Assembly (NCBI GenBank): GCA_030737835.1
Contig: CM060847.1
Location: 1,488,001-1,552,000 of the forward strand
Source: Acorus gramineus
Lineage: Eukaryota; Streptophyta; Magnoliopsida; Acorales; Acoraceae
Length of the DNA: 64,000 nucleotides
Direction: 5' to 3'
Shown here: piece after piece, positions 50,587 through 63,367 of the stretch
How positions within the stretch are numbered: position 1 is the stretch's first letter
How the letters are laid out: each line of letters begins with the position of its first letter
Made by a program: the position numbers and the translations under genes
Notes under the pieces: model-generated
What the model was told of the DNA's origin: nothing
The model's database searches: none
The model's input: the letters and a program-made list of their open reading frames with translations, nothing else

Positions 50587-51357
50587 GTCTGTCTGTTTTG
50601 TCTTCACCTGTTTTTCTTTTGTTTTTGTTTTTGTTTTGTTTTGCTTTTCTTTGGTTTTCTTTTTTTTTAAAGGTCTGTCACTCATCCTGCTTGGTTTTGG
50701 TTGATGTTTGTATGGTGTTATACTGTTATGCATTAGCTTCTTATTTTAACCTTAGAGTACTACGTGGGCATACAAAGGGTCAGATCTTTGTTTGTTTTTT
50801 CTTGTATTTGTATCTTGTTTGGTTTATGTGGGTTGTCACATGTGGTTGTAATACATGATCAAGTGAAATAAGGTTTTTCATTCGTATGAATGTGCAACAG
50901 TCTAATTTTAAATGTGATAATGTGTAACCAAACAAGATACAGATATATAAAAATAAACAAAAGATCTTATCTCAAAATGACAGTTTTAATTTTTACTATC
51001 TAATGATGTTGTATGAGATAAACATACGTTAGTTTTAATTGGTCCGCGTAATAATTCTACGTGATTGTCGCGCGGAAAATCCAAAAATTCCTCATATTAT
51101 CAGTATCACAAAATAATTCACTTGCTTAATTAAGACAAGTTAGACATGTCTATTTTGGTAATCATATACAGTTCTGATGAAAGTTCATCGTTTTTTAAGA
51201 ATTTAATTCCAGTAGATTTCGAATTTTGATTAGATTTCTTACAAATGACTAATCTTTCCCATAGCCAATGCTGTTTGGAGGAACAAACACAAACTCTATT
51301 AACACCTTGTTCTTATAGTGTGTTTGTGCATACATGCAAGAAAATAGAAAAAGTAAT

Positions 51358-51560
51358 TAGGGAAAAATTAATTAGGAGTCCTTGTATTGTAGTCATCTGT
51401 CTATTATTTTTAGATTTCTAAAATTTTTCAAATTTTTTATACTCCCCTGAAGTGGTCAAAAATTATCTTTAGCCTTTCAGCATGATGTTTATCAAAAATA
51501 CCGAAAATGCCCTCCACACAATTATTTTAATACATTGTTAACACTCTCCAGTACTATTAT
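51358..51560 (+). mobile_element. Truncated copy of the GGGAAATTAATTAGG-type MITE
   Basis: Starts AGGGAAAAATTAATTAGGAG and TCTATTATTTTTAGATTTCT, then AATGCCCTCC and TACATTGTTAACACTCTCCA; the same order is seen in the complete copy at 60003-60441. The right half is missing. Confidence 0.6.
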
Positions 51561-52669
51561 GTTTGTGTTACTTTTGAATTATTAAATATCATGTTTTTAT
51601 TTATTCATAGAGTTCATGCGCTCAATTTAAAAATATAACCGCATATCGGTGATCCTAGTATCTGTTTTGACTTACCTATAAATTTTCGTCGCGTTCTGAC
51701 ATCGTTTTAAAAATTATACAGTTCCAAATGGTATTCGTGTTTAGCTGTTATTGGGTTTTGGTTGGTTGTTTGATTGGGTGGGTGGTGACTCTAGGCAAGT
51801 ATCACCCAATTCTCCAACCATTGATTCCTAATATCTCTATTAGAGGTGAGTGTAAGTCTAAGTATACCCCCTCCTTACCTCATCACACCAAGCTTTTTTA
51901 TACATCCTTTGCCCCCATGTCAGACTCTGAGAACCCTAAATTGGGTTTAATATCTCTCTCTCTCCCCCTCTCATTCTCTCTACGTTAGCCCCCTTTTGTG
52001 TGTGATTTTGGTTGTGCAAATGAAGATGAAAAGAAGGAAATGAAGGAAGAGTGAAAAAGATTGTGAGTGTGTGTGAACTTTGTATTTTCCCCACCTCCCT
52101 CTTTTTTTCATAGCATTCTTTTAACCTCATTGTTTGTTTTGACTTATGTGAGAGTGTTGATCTAATGGTAGTTATGGCTCATTATATATTTTATTATATT
52201 AAAAAAAATGTAAAAGTATTAATGTATACATTCTGTTCATTCACTTGAATGAGAATTTCATTTGTTTGTAAAATATATATTCGAAAAATTTTAAATTAGG
52301 TGCAGTCAGCAAAAACTATAGTACTAAGAATAACATTTTCCTTGAAAAATGATAAAATGAAATTTAAAATATCTACATTAGCAAGACCCGCTCCTTTTAT
52401 TGAAAATAATGTTATTACACTTAGTCACTTTCACAATCTCATATATCTCATTAGCCCTCTTCATACACTATAATAAGATAAATATCTATTTAAAATATTT
52501 TTATATTTTATTTATAAATAATATCATTCAAATCGCTGTATACTTTACATGTTTTAATAAGAAAAAATTAAAACATGGATGAATGCATTGGAGGGACAAA
52601 AAAAAGAACACAGTGTAACATTGTTAGCTGTAAAATGGGCTGTATAAGGGTCCATTAGTAGTTTGACAT

Positions 52670-52930
52670 TTCAGTGGGCCAAACTTCAAAAATGGGCCTC
52701 GATTACGACGAATCTCCTCCTTCGGCCCGAAATTCTCCGGCAATCCAGAATCGGCGATGAATGTCCAATTAATCGGCAGTGACCTACCAATCGTTCTTCA
52801 GATTTTGAGAGAGTAACAGTTGATCTGAAACCAGACATACCAACTAACACCAACCAACCCCCCTTTTTTTTAATAAATTAATCCCTTTAGGGTTAGGTTT
52901 TGCTTCCAACCCAATTCACAAACCCTAATT
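52670..52930 (+). promoter_or_regulatory. Site II and telo-box elements of the HMG-CoA lyase promoter
   Basis: GTGGGCCAAA, ATGGGCCTC and CGGCCCGAAA lie at 52674-52730 and a telo box AAACCCTAA at 52920-52928, with AGGGTTAGG nearby. The combination of site II and telo boxes is known from promoters of plant genes for basic and organelle functions. Confidence 0.5.
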
Positions 52931-53441
52931 TAAAAAAAAAAAAAAACGATTTTTTGGGGTTTTCCAACAACATTCGTCGTTGTTTGTATCGGATTTGATT
53001 CAATTCAGGTCAGTTCGATGTTCAATGGCGAAAAAATTGGTTTTTTATGAGACCCAATTGGGCATTTCGGATTTTGGGAATGTTATTGATGATGGGTTTT
53101 CACTGAATTGTGTGAACGAATGGAGGGATTTGATAGACTGTATTTTGGGTTTCGTTTAATGATTTGTTTTCCAAATTGTATTGGCTTTGATTGATAATTT
53201 GACTCAGAGAGCCTACCTGTTTTTCGTAAAGTTTAACTCTTTTTTTGGCATTGTGAGTCAGGTTTTCGATAGAGCCTTTAAAAAATTGAGTCTTTTCTGT
53301 GTTTTTCTGTGTTGGTTTCAAGTTTTATGCACTGTTGTTGATGCAAAGCTGACCTCAAAGGCCTTGCCTGAGTGTTTGCGATGGACCGGTCGGTTTTCAC
53401 GTGCATTGATCCCGTTTTCATTTTTGAGGTCCAGTCTTGCG

Positions 53442-56400
53442 ATGTCGAGCCTAGAGGAACCCATTGGCCTAGAAAGCTTGCCAAGCTTGGATGTTGTGGG
53501 GAGGCTCCGGGGGTTTTCCTCCGGGGCTTGCAGGCCTATGGTTGGTGAGTTGGAGATGGGGAATTGCCTGATCGAGAGTCGGAGCTGCAGCTCTTCGAAC
53601 AACTGCAAGTAAGCTCTCAATGTTGGATACTAGTATATTTGATCATTAGTGTTTTTGTATTACTTGTGGCATTGATCTTATAGTAATGCTTGATTAATTT
53701 GTATATTTTCTCTGTTTTGCGAATAAGAAGGTGGGTTAGGAAAGAACATGTTTATCCATCCAAACTATAACTATATTATGATAAGACAAAATTAAAAGCC
53801 CAAATTTATCTAAATGAAGAAAGGAATGGTAACCAACATAAAATCATCTAATTTTCCTCTATTCTTGTTAACTATTTTATGCCTGTATAAGCTATCTGCG
53901 AACCAAACAGAGGGTTAGGCTATACCACTCCTTGGCAACAAATGCTTGGGGTAAGATTTATCACATTTAATTATGTTCAGAGCCTAATTTATTCCTGCAT
54001 TCACCTTTTCAAAATCAACCAACATCGATGGTATACCCTTCCTAACTTGTGTCACTTCCCAGTGATGGTTTTTTTTTTTGTTATATTTGTATATCAGTAT
54101 TGATTGATGTTTATAGTGTGTACTAGTTATGGGAAGCTAGAACGTTAAAATGATAAAAATCATTTGCAAGAGGGAAAGTTATTTCCCACCCGGGTATGAG
54201 CAGTAGAATCTGTACCAATGGAAGCTTTACACCATCTTGCCTAATACATATTGAATCCCACAACAAGATCATATGCAAATGGGAAAAGAATTGCATCGGG
54301 TTTTTTGCACCAGAGGTTGTGGGATGTTTTTAACATATTATTGTAATGTCTTTTGCAGTGATGAATACACATGGAGAAGGCAATCCCGGTGCATGTTTCG
54401 AGGGGATCATGTAAGGAGGAGTTCATGCCTTGGTATGAGCGAAAAAGTTTTTGAAAGTGCATGTGATCCATTGTATTTGCAAGAACGTCACTATAGCTCT
54501 TCTTGTAATGACAAGGACATAAGAGATTTTGCAAACAAGGTTCTTAAATATCCCATTGACGCTACCTTTTATATTACCATTTAGACACGTCTAAATTTCA
54601 ATACATGTTCCAAAAACTGTTTTAGTGTCATTCTTGAAACACATTTATAAAATTATTAGAAAATGAACTTTTCTTTTCTTTTTGTTGCATGATTCTTGTG
54701 GTAAAGCTCTTATTCTAGTTCCACTAACTTTTTTTTTAATCTGTATATGCAAAAGCAAGCTCCACCACTTTGCAATTATTTTTTACCGTCATCTCCATTT
54801 TGTTCCCAGTGATATTTTAACTGCCTGATCACAACTTTTCATCATATCTGCAGTTTTGGAGAGGTATGCCAAGGTTCGTGAAGATAGTTGAAGTTGGCCC
54901 AAGAGATGGATTGCAAAATGAAAAGGGCACTGTACCTACAGATATAAAAATTGAATTGATACAAAGATTGGCTGCATCTGGATTGCCTGTAGTTGAGGCT
55001 ACAAGCTTTGTCTCCCCCAAATGGGTACCTCAGGTATGTGGGCACTAATTGACTCCAAATAATCCTTTATTTTTAGAGGCCACTGTTGATTGTGACCCTT
55101 GTTTTCTCCTGATATCATTAAGAATTGAATGGAATGATTATTCTAGATAGCATTGATGGTGTCCATCAATGATGTTTCAATCTATATTTTATGAGGTCTG
55201 GAAAATATTTGAAAAACATGGTGCAGTGCTGTTTGGACCATGATATCAATGGACTTGATTCCTCAATCTTATATATTTCACAAAATCTATGTAACAATGG
55301 CAAGGACACGTGCTAATGCGGTTTGTCACTCCTAGAAGACTTGGTAGTACAATGTAAGAGGGACATCTGTTTTCGTATTGGTGTTAGATTCAGGCACAAG
55401 GTTGTCCATCACAGCTCCAAAACTCATACAGTCTCATTACTTTTACCATAAAATGGCTTAGAGTGAGGGTGTCAAATGCGTTACAAGCGATTAGGATTTC
55501 TAATTTATTTTCCTGAAATGATATATTTGACAATTTTAAGCTCATGTCTTTTACTGGGATAAGGTTTTACGAATCTTTGCTTCTTTCCCACATATCTGTG
55601 CAGTGGAATCATTTCTATGTGTTGGGAGTCTTGAATTTCTGAAAATATATATTTTTTTTGACAATTTCTTTTGCTTACCTGTTTTTTTGTTTCCCAAATA
55701 TATTTTCAGTTGGCTGATGGAAAGGATGTTATGGCAGCAATTCAAACTTTGCAGGGTGCACATTTTCCTGTGTTAACACCTAATCTTAAGGTGAGCAATA
55801 TTTCTTGAAATATGATCTGAATTATGCTGTTAAACCAGGGTTTTGTGATAAAATATAATCATGTGCCTCAGGGGTTTGAGGCAGCGGTTGCAGCAGGTGC
55901 AAAGGAAGTTGCTGTGTTCGCATCAGCTTCTGAATCATTTTCAAAGTCAAATATCAATTGCAGCATAGAAGAGAGTCTTGCACGTTATCGTGATGTGGTT
56001 AATACTGCCAAAAAACACTCAATCCCGGTCCGTGGGTATGTAACATAATAGTTCTCTCATAAGGTTTTATGAAATATTTATGGATCTTTGTGCGTGTGAA
56101 TATTTAAGTGACATATAACTTATATAATGGCTGGCTGGCAATACTGAACATATGGATAGATGGCACCACTCTCTTAAAACTTCATTGTTTCAAAATGAAA
56201 ATCTGTTTTTACTTGTTCGCACATCATTTATATTATAAGTTAAGCTTTATAAATGACATTGTCTTGCATAATTTAGGGGGATAAATTTCTGTACTATTTA
56301 TCTGACTTTTTTTTCAGAGGTGAAATTTAGTCTTCTAATCTGAGTTTTGGCGAATCGCGTGCATGTTTTATGCTTTGTTACCAGTCTTGGAGGTGAGTCC

Positions 56401-57774
56401 CTAACTTTACGTTGCAAAGAGGCTGACTCTAGTCATTATTCTTAAACTGTGGTAGGTATGTATCATGTGTTGTTGGTTGTCCAGAGGAAGGGCTAGTGCC
56501 ACCTTCTAAAGTGGCATACGTGGCTAAAGAATTATACAATATGGGTTGCTTTGAGATCTCCCTTGGTGATACAATTGGAGTTGGCACGCCAGGTTTGTCT
56601 CTATATTTCTTTGTCCTCTATGTCGAATATTTTGTGTATTAAACAAAAGAACATGATTGTAGGAATTCACCAAGTTGAAAGGAAAGTATCTGCCTAAATG
56701 CTCTTACGAAGAAATGAAAAAGAAAACATGGAGTAGAAAAACAAGCAAAAAAATTGACGTGATTAAATAAGCTAATCCATTGTTATATTAAACATGTTTT
56801 TTTTACTCTTTTTTTGCCTCTAAGGAAACTTATAATTTAGAGTTATGATGCTGTAATCTACCCACTTTGTTATGGATGTGTAGAATAAAATTGGACAGCA
56901 GGAAAAAAAATGCAGTTTTATGTCATACATGAAACAAAAGTAATTTCATTCAGTAATTTTTTTTTAAATGCTTTCATGTGTTAAACCCAGTGATCCATAA
57001 AATTAGAGAATTTAACTACAAAGTTGTTATACATATTGAATCCCAACATTAAATCCTGCCCAACTTCACTGAGGTTAGATATTTCCATCTTGCCTGGTAC
57101 TTGATCTCTATATTTGGTTGCCTTTTTAATTTTCATTCAGTCTCACTTTCCATACTCCGTGTCATAGGCAGTCATCCCGATGCTTGAAGCTGTGATGTCT
57201 GTTGTCCCTGTTGAGAAGCTCGCTGTTCATTTCCACGACACTTATGGGCAGTCCCTCCCAAACATATTGGTCTCCCTCCAAGTAAGCAATTCTTTCATTT
57301 TATACAAAAATCTATAAGGCCCCACTTGTTACCAATTGTCAAATCGATTCTGCTTCTACAAACCTAACGGGTGTTTTTAAAATTTTAGTTTTCGGTTTCA
57401 GATTTTGATTTTTGTGTTATAAAAGTCTACAAAACAACTTTTATGAAAAAACTGGTTGAGAGCAGCTTTGATGAAAAAGTTGTTTATGAAACTTGCATGG
57501 ACAATAATTTGTATGTCATAAACAGATGGGAGTGAGCGTGGTTGACTCATCCGTTGCCGGGCTTGGTGGATGCCCTTACGCGAAGGGAGCTTCAGGAAAT
57601 GTCGCCACCGAAGATGTGGTTTATATGCTTCATGGACTCGGCATCAAGACCAGAGTCGATCTCGGGAAACTGATGGCAGTAGGAGAGTTCATCTGCAAGC
57701 AACTGGGGAGACAATCTGGGTCTAAAACTGCAGTTGCTCTAAGCAAACTGACTGCTGATGCTTCCAAGATATAG
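53442..57774 (+). CDS. Hydroxymethylglutaryl-CoA lyase (mitochondrial type)
   Basis: Eight exons: 53442-53608, 54359-54539, 54854-55033, 55710-55790, 55872-56035, 56456-56592, 57172-57281, 57526-57774 (1269 nt, 422 aa). The enzyme splits HMG-CoA into acetyl-CoA and acetoacetate at the end of leucine breakdown. A DRE-TIM barrel: [12 protein letters not shown] (Arg133, Asp134), [21 protein letters not shown] (His323 and His325, metal ligands) and the signature [15 protein letters not shown] (Cys356, catalytic). The first ~120 residues ([23 protein letters not shown]) match the plant-specific extension. To stay in frame, exon 7 must use the second AG of AGGCAG (57170-57171), which gives GTPVIPM and drops two residues from the conserved GTPG-x-V-x-PM loop; the first AG (57166-57167) would cause a frameshift. 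Confidence 0.93.
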
Positions 57775-58204
57775 AGTTTGGTCAAATATCTTAATACCAC
57801 TACAGAAAAGAAAATTATATTCTTCTCAATAATTTTGCTTTACAACAACAAAAAAGGATAACATATCCAGTGTTCTGTCTGTATGTATATGCTGTAATAA
57901 GCAGGATTTTCTAATATATATGTGAGTAAAAATGTGTGACAATCTCTTTCAGGTTTCTGAGTTTTGAGAATCTGATGTGGGTATGGGAGGTGATGTAATC
58001 TATCTAATATCAATTACAAACTTTTGAAATATTGATAACCTAACTCACTCTAAAGTTTCAAGAGATTCTTATATTTATTTTTTCATTGTGTGATTTTTTT
58101 TTGCCTGACCATGGTTAAATTTAATGAAAGGTAGAAAATTACTTTATCACCCCTATGTGTGTCATAGCTAGAGGGTTATGTTTGGAATTTTGTAGTTTTG
58201 CTGA

Positions 58205-59481
58205 CAGGGGCGGACCTGGGGGTGATAATAAATAGTCCCATGCATTTCATCGTATAGTTTTAAATCAATCAATGATAATGAACTTGAAAACCTCCGCAGC
58301 CTATTAACCCAACAAAGAGTGTTGATAAATCAATTATAATGGTTGTTATGGGCCAAGTCATCAAGTGGGACTCATTGAAATAAAAAAAATCTAATAATAA
58401 TGGAAAATGAAATGTCCAGCTTTTTGTGTAGTCCTAATTACAGTCAATATCAGTTTTAATTTTTTTAAAATCATACATTTTCTATTAAAGTTTATGTTAT
58501 ATGAAATGAATTATATATTGAGATACATTATTGTAATTTTTTTCACATTAAAAAATGATAAATTTTTTTACACCATACAATATGATAGAACTTAATACAT
58601 TATGATAGTTCAGTATATACTACGATATCATAATGTTTGGGGCTGTAAAACGGATTGAGTGTATCAACGCAAAATGGACTGAGTGTATTAGCGCTCAATA
58701 ATAATACTCCACTTTCCCACTCCTCACACAAAGTTAAAAAAAAAAAAATTTGTGCGCTGTCATCGCTTCGTCTCTCGTGACATCTCAGACCCATCGATTG
58801 CATCTTCAACCTACTGCAATCATGAATGTTTCATATATTTTTTTGACTACTTGGTTTTGATTTTTTTTCTTCTATGTATTCGATATGTGTTTATTTTTTG
58901 TTGGTGAATTTGATTTATTTTTGTTAATTGGGTTAGGAGATTTGAAAATATTAAGTTCATGTTCAATTCTTTGAATTTTTGTACAAGTAATAGTTGTTTA
59001 TTTTTTTTTCAACCTCAACTTTAGTCATATTTACTTAAATACAAATCACCGAATCATATACTCACATTAACGAGGTATATGTTTTGATAAAATGTTTTTG
59101 TTATGATTTATTTTTTTATTTTATTTGGATAGAATTATTTTTTAATTTTATTAATTTTTAATTGAACTTTCAGGTCAATCTGAGTAAGTTTACAACAATT
59201 GACTCATTCTTTAAATGAAATTACTACTACCGAAAAACCGATTCACTTCCTTCTACATATATTAATCCACTTCTAGTTATTGAAAGTCCTTTACCTAAAC
59301 GTTCAAAAAAAACTATTAATTTTTGTGACTATTATAAAAAATATCTATGAGATTTTTATCGATACATCAAATTATTATTGAATGACTTGAATGTTGATAT
59401 ATTTTTTTTAAATTATCATTTTTATATTTTATTTTGTTTAGTTATTGCCTCCCCTAGTTCAAAATCTTGGATCCGCCCGTG
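58205..59481. mobile_element. hAT-like non-autonomous element (1.3 kb)
   Basis: The left end is CAGGGGCGGACCTGGGG and the inverted right end is CACGGGCGGATCCAAG, the CAGGGGCGGA type of plant hAT elements. Flanks read GTTTTGCTGA and GTTTTGCA, a partly decayed target duplication. The interior around 58470-58700 resembles the MITE family seen at 44315 (GGCTGTAAAACGGATTGAGT), so it may carry a nested insert. No transposase ORF. Confidence 0.6.
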
Positions 59482-60002
59482 GTTTTGCATGGGCTTTTTT
59501 TCAGACTGAAGATTGGTAAATGTTTCTTGAATATACTGTTTAAATTGATGAAAATGTGACAAGACTTATTTTGATTCACAATTGATCAGAGGTCATCATA
59601 GTTTTTTTTAAAAAAAATTGCAGGGATCCATCAATTTTTCTCAGGTTTCATCAATAAAAAGTCCCACCATTTCAATTCGTAGCCTTGTTTGTAGTTGTCA
59701 TCGTTACTAATACTATAAATAAAACTCTTTCTTGTTATTATACACTTTATTAAGAAAATAAATAAAAATATATAGATTTAATTTATTAAAATATGTATTT
59801 TATTTTTTAACGGCAGATTGTACTTCAATAGTTAAAATATCCATTTAAATTTTTAAAAAAATAAAAGTGTGTGGGCTATAACGTAAACGATACTAAAAAA
59901 TGATAGAAAGTGACCTTTTTAAAAAATAATAATGATGCACTCAGACAAGGAGACATCATATCATATCTCAATAAAAATTTAAACGTGTATATATTTTTTT
60001 GA

Positions 60003-60441
60003 TAAATTAATTAAGTCCCGTGATCACCGTCTATTATTTTTAAGTTTTTGAAAAATTTTAAAATTTTTTAGATCCCTAAAACAATAAAAAAATTATCTCT
60101 AGGTCCCTGTAACTAGATATTATTCAAAAATATAAAAAAATGCCCTTGCCCAATTACACGAAAGTTAACGATGTACTAAGGAGTGTTAACAGTATACTAG
60201 AGATATTTAACAATGTACTGGAGAGTGTTTATAATGTACTAAAATAATTGGACGAGAACAAACTATGTGAAGGATAATAATATACTAGAGAATGTTAACA
60301 GTGTATTGAAGATACTTAACAATATATTGTGAATGATAATAGTGTACTAAAATAATTAGATGAAGAGAATTTTTTAACAATATTTGATTGAAAGGAACTA
60401 AAAATAATAGAAGGTGACTTTAGGACCCTAATTAATTTCCC
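60003..60441. mobile_element. GGGAAATTAATTAGG-type MITE, near complete
   Basis: The ends mirror each other: AAATTAATTAAGTCCCGTGA with CCGTCTATTATTTTTAAG on the left, and inverted AAATTAATTAGGGTCCTAAA with ACCTTCTATTATTTTTAG on the right. The interior repeats a GTACTAGAGAGTGTTAACAG-like unit about six times. No coding capacity. Confidence 0.65.
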
Positions 60442-61105
60442 TTATTTTTTTATTTTTGTTGTAAAAACACGTATTTCACTATATATTTTTTTTTTAAAAG
60501 ATTGAATCTGTGTTCCTCCGCAAAAGTTATTACAGAGATAAACAAAGTGCATCATTTTAAAAAAACTAAAAACTGCCCAGATGGTCAGACACAACGAACG
60601 GTCTAGATTGATGTAGTTCTTGCAACGTACGGAGGATCTGCTCTGTTGCATCACTATCATTAAACAAAAGAACTACAGTTCCAAGTCCTCAACAGCAGAG
60701 TGAACCCTTTTTTTTTTTTTCCTCAATCTCAAAAAAAAGAAAAGAAAAAAAAAGAAAAGAAAAGTTATTAATCAGTCCTTCCTTCCTCGTAAATCCCACA
60801 CAGAGTAAAATATGCAAAAAGTTACCAAAAGTAGCTCTGATTAAAGCCTTTCCATGAAATCTTTCTTTGGAGACTGGACTTGTAAACAATAGTCCCTCGA
60901 GAACAACGGCCCCTGGACCTGCGGAGATATGGTTACCTACCGGTGAGTATAATAATAATTAAACATGCGAACCGGTTGGGAATTACACGTGGAGCGGAAT
61001 CGTGTTGGGAGGAGCAGAGTGAGTGATACGTAAGGGGAGAGAGTTTATTTTATTTTTTTATTATATGTTTTTTAGATATGGCCCCTCTTTAATAGTTTTT
61101 TTTTT

Positions 61106-62085
61106 GAAAAATCTATACAAACCCCTGAAATCTGATTGAAATCCATATAACTCCCTGGCTTTCCTTAAAATTCATATAACCCCTTGAAAACATCTAATAA
61201 ATTCAAATATCCCCCAAATAAAAATTTTGTTTATAAATGATGAATATTTTGTGAAATATTTAGTTTGGTTAACCCTCACTGATGACACAATATACTAAAA
61301 AACCACTACAATGTGTTAAAAATACGAAAAATCATATGAAAATGATGATTTTACCCTATTTGGATATATTATAAAGCTTTATTCGTATGAGTAAAATCGT
61401 TATTTATAGAAGATTTTCAGTATTTTTAACATATTATATGATTTTTTTTATATATTGTATGCAAAGCCGGTCCTGATAATTGAATTTTTTTAATAGGCCC
61501 TAGGCGAAATTTTAAAGTGGGGCCTTATGCATTATTATTATTTTTAATCTAGATTGTTTTAATCTCGCACATTATCAATATTATTAAATAGATGTACAAT
61601 ATTATATAATTTAAATTAAAATATTATACAATATCACATGCACTTAATAAAACAAAAAAAATTAAATTTTAAAAATTGAAATGCTTATTGGTTTATGGTG
61701 GGAGAGATTTAGGGAAAGAAAATTTTTGGAAGAATATCAAATCAATTGAGAGAAAGTTTGTTGAGAGTGATTAATTAAAGTAATATATTTCACCATACAT
61801 TTTATTAAAGTCCACTGAATAGATGGTTCTTAGGAGGCCCTTGTTGGGTAGAGGCCTCAGGCAATTGTCTTGGTGGTCTTGTCCCAAGATCGACTCTGAT
61901 TGTATGTTCTAGTAGAGTTAACCAAACATAATATTCATAAAATATTCATTATCTATAAATATAAATTTTATTCAGGAGACTATTTGGATTTATTTGGTGT
62001 TGTCACGGGTTACATAAATTTTAAGAAAAGTCAAGGGGTTTTTATATATTTCAATCAGTTTAAAGGGGGTTATATGAATTGTTCC
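61106..62085. mobile_element. Palindromic element, family FB1, copy 4, split by a hAT insert
   Basis: The left part (GAAAAATCTATACAAACCCC, TTTGGTTAACCCTCACTGAT) and right part (GTTAACCAAACATAATATTC, AAAGGGGGTTATATGAATTG) are the two arms of FB1. Removing the insert at 61462-61898 and one copy of its 8-bp duplication leaves 535 bp, the length of copies 1 and 2. Confidence 0.8.
61462..61898. mobile_element. hAT-type element nested in FB1 copy 4
   Basis: A 437-bp element with ends CAAAGCCGGTCCTG and, inverted, CAGAGTCGATCTTG (differences are all transitions, as from CpG decay) and a perfect 8-bp duplication ATTGTATG at 61454-61461 and 61899-61906. The interior mirrors AGGCCCTAGGCGAAATT and GGCCTCAGGCAATTG. 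No ORF. Confidence 0.9.
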
Positions 62086-63367
62086 TATATTTTTTTTATA
62101 AAGTGACGCATTAAATGGGCTGAGCATCCGAGCCAGGCTTTTAGTACACAATAATGGGTTGTGTCGGTTTTGGGTTTTGGGCCCATTTAATGAGGGCCTC
62201 AGGTTGTGTTAAATTCTAGGGCTTTTCCAGTGACTTTGCTTCTCCTTTTCAAATGATGATGTGGGGAAATTGAACATGTACCCTCAGAGGAATCTTGTAT
62301 TTGCATTTAAACCCTTTGACAATACTAGTCAAAATATCCATCATGAATATTGTAGTATATATATAAATAGTTTCAGATACGATTCAATCTGGGGCAGGAT
62401 CCTATTGTCACTTTTTAATTCTCGGATGACTGACACGTGGCAATTTTGTATGTCTAGTAGGTAAGATTGTAATGTTTTTAATCATATGTTAAAATGTTAA
62501 TAGAGTAAGATAATCAAATGTTTAATAGACAATGTAGCTCACTTCATCTCTTAAGGTACTGTCATGGGAAGACCATGCATGGACATGCTGGATGACATGG
62601 AACCAAACTTGCAGGGCTATGAGATCTTCTCAACTAGAAAGATGTGACTTGTTTTATTGCTCTTCCCATTTCTGGTGCACCTACCTTGCTTTGTTGTCCT
62701 TAATTTTTGTTTTTTGTTGTAGTTATTGCACTTAATTCATAAGTAGTTGAATTCTACTCATCAAAGAGAAAGGCCCTACTAAATACAATACAATACACCA
62801 GTTTGATATGTCTTATTAATTTATTGGAATAAATAAGAAGTGCTCAATGATTCACTGTATAGATTCCTCAAAATAGTTTTGAACTTTAGCTAGCTTGAAT
62901 TAATGATCAATTATTGCAAGTGTAATTTATCAAGTTAAAATTGCACTAAATGATGAAAAATGAAGTGAGAGCACTACGGATTATATATTTACACCTATAT
63001 TAGGCTAAAATTCACTTTTTAGTTTATCCTATAAATTTGGATCATGTTTTAAAAAAATTACAGTATGATCTAAAAGATATACACAAAAAAAGGGGGAAGC
63101 AAAATGAGGAGACATATGAAAAGCAAAATGAATAAATAAATAAAAATTAATAATATATTTGATACAATATAAAGACTTTGATACACATCTAAAACTGCTG
63201 CCACATATTCAAATTTTAGTACCCACTGCTACAGCATTCTCTCAGAAGATTCAGCAAAATTACAAAACTTCATATATGTAGAAAAAACCAAAACAATCAA
63301 GTACTTGAAACAACAATCACACACACACAAAAAAGAGAGAGAGAGAGAGAGATAAAAACAGAGGGCC

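Larger units (their letters stand above)
50587..53441. other. Intergenic: bHLH upstream region and HMG-CoA lyase promoter/leader
   Basis: Near the bHLH gene: T/G-rich leader DNA to about 50720. A TATA-like TATAAAAAAG on the minus strand at about 51894-51904 could belong to the bHLH gene but is 1.3 kb away. A truncated MITE lies at 51358-51560. From 52660 on it is the HMG-CoA lyase promoter and leader, with a possible 5'UTR intron (donor near 53008). Confidence 0.45.
57775..63367. other. Gene-poor region between HMG-CoA lyase and CLE genes
   Basis: The two flanking genes end tail-to-tail here. Most of 58205-59481, 60003-60441 and 61106-62085 is transposon-derived. TGGGCC-type motifs cluster at 62106-62205 with no gene beside them. 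The rest is AT-rich with nothing I can identify. Confidence 0.55.

Noticed and set aside
50587-50733. N-terminal Lys/Thr-rich extension of the bHLH protein
   Set aside because: It comes from a T/G-rich low-complexity leader. MQPRD at 50586 resembles the start of related bHLH proteins.
51919-51988. Short plus-strand ORF starting MSDSENPKLGL
   Set aside because: It stops after 23 codons in CT-repeat DNA and has no continuation or clear donor.
53181-53441. Upstream in-frame extension of HMG-CoA lyase exon 1
   Set aside because: The known plant protein begins MSSLEEP-like. The extension is Phe/Leu-rich without similarity and is more likely leader or 5'UTR intron.
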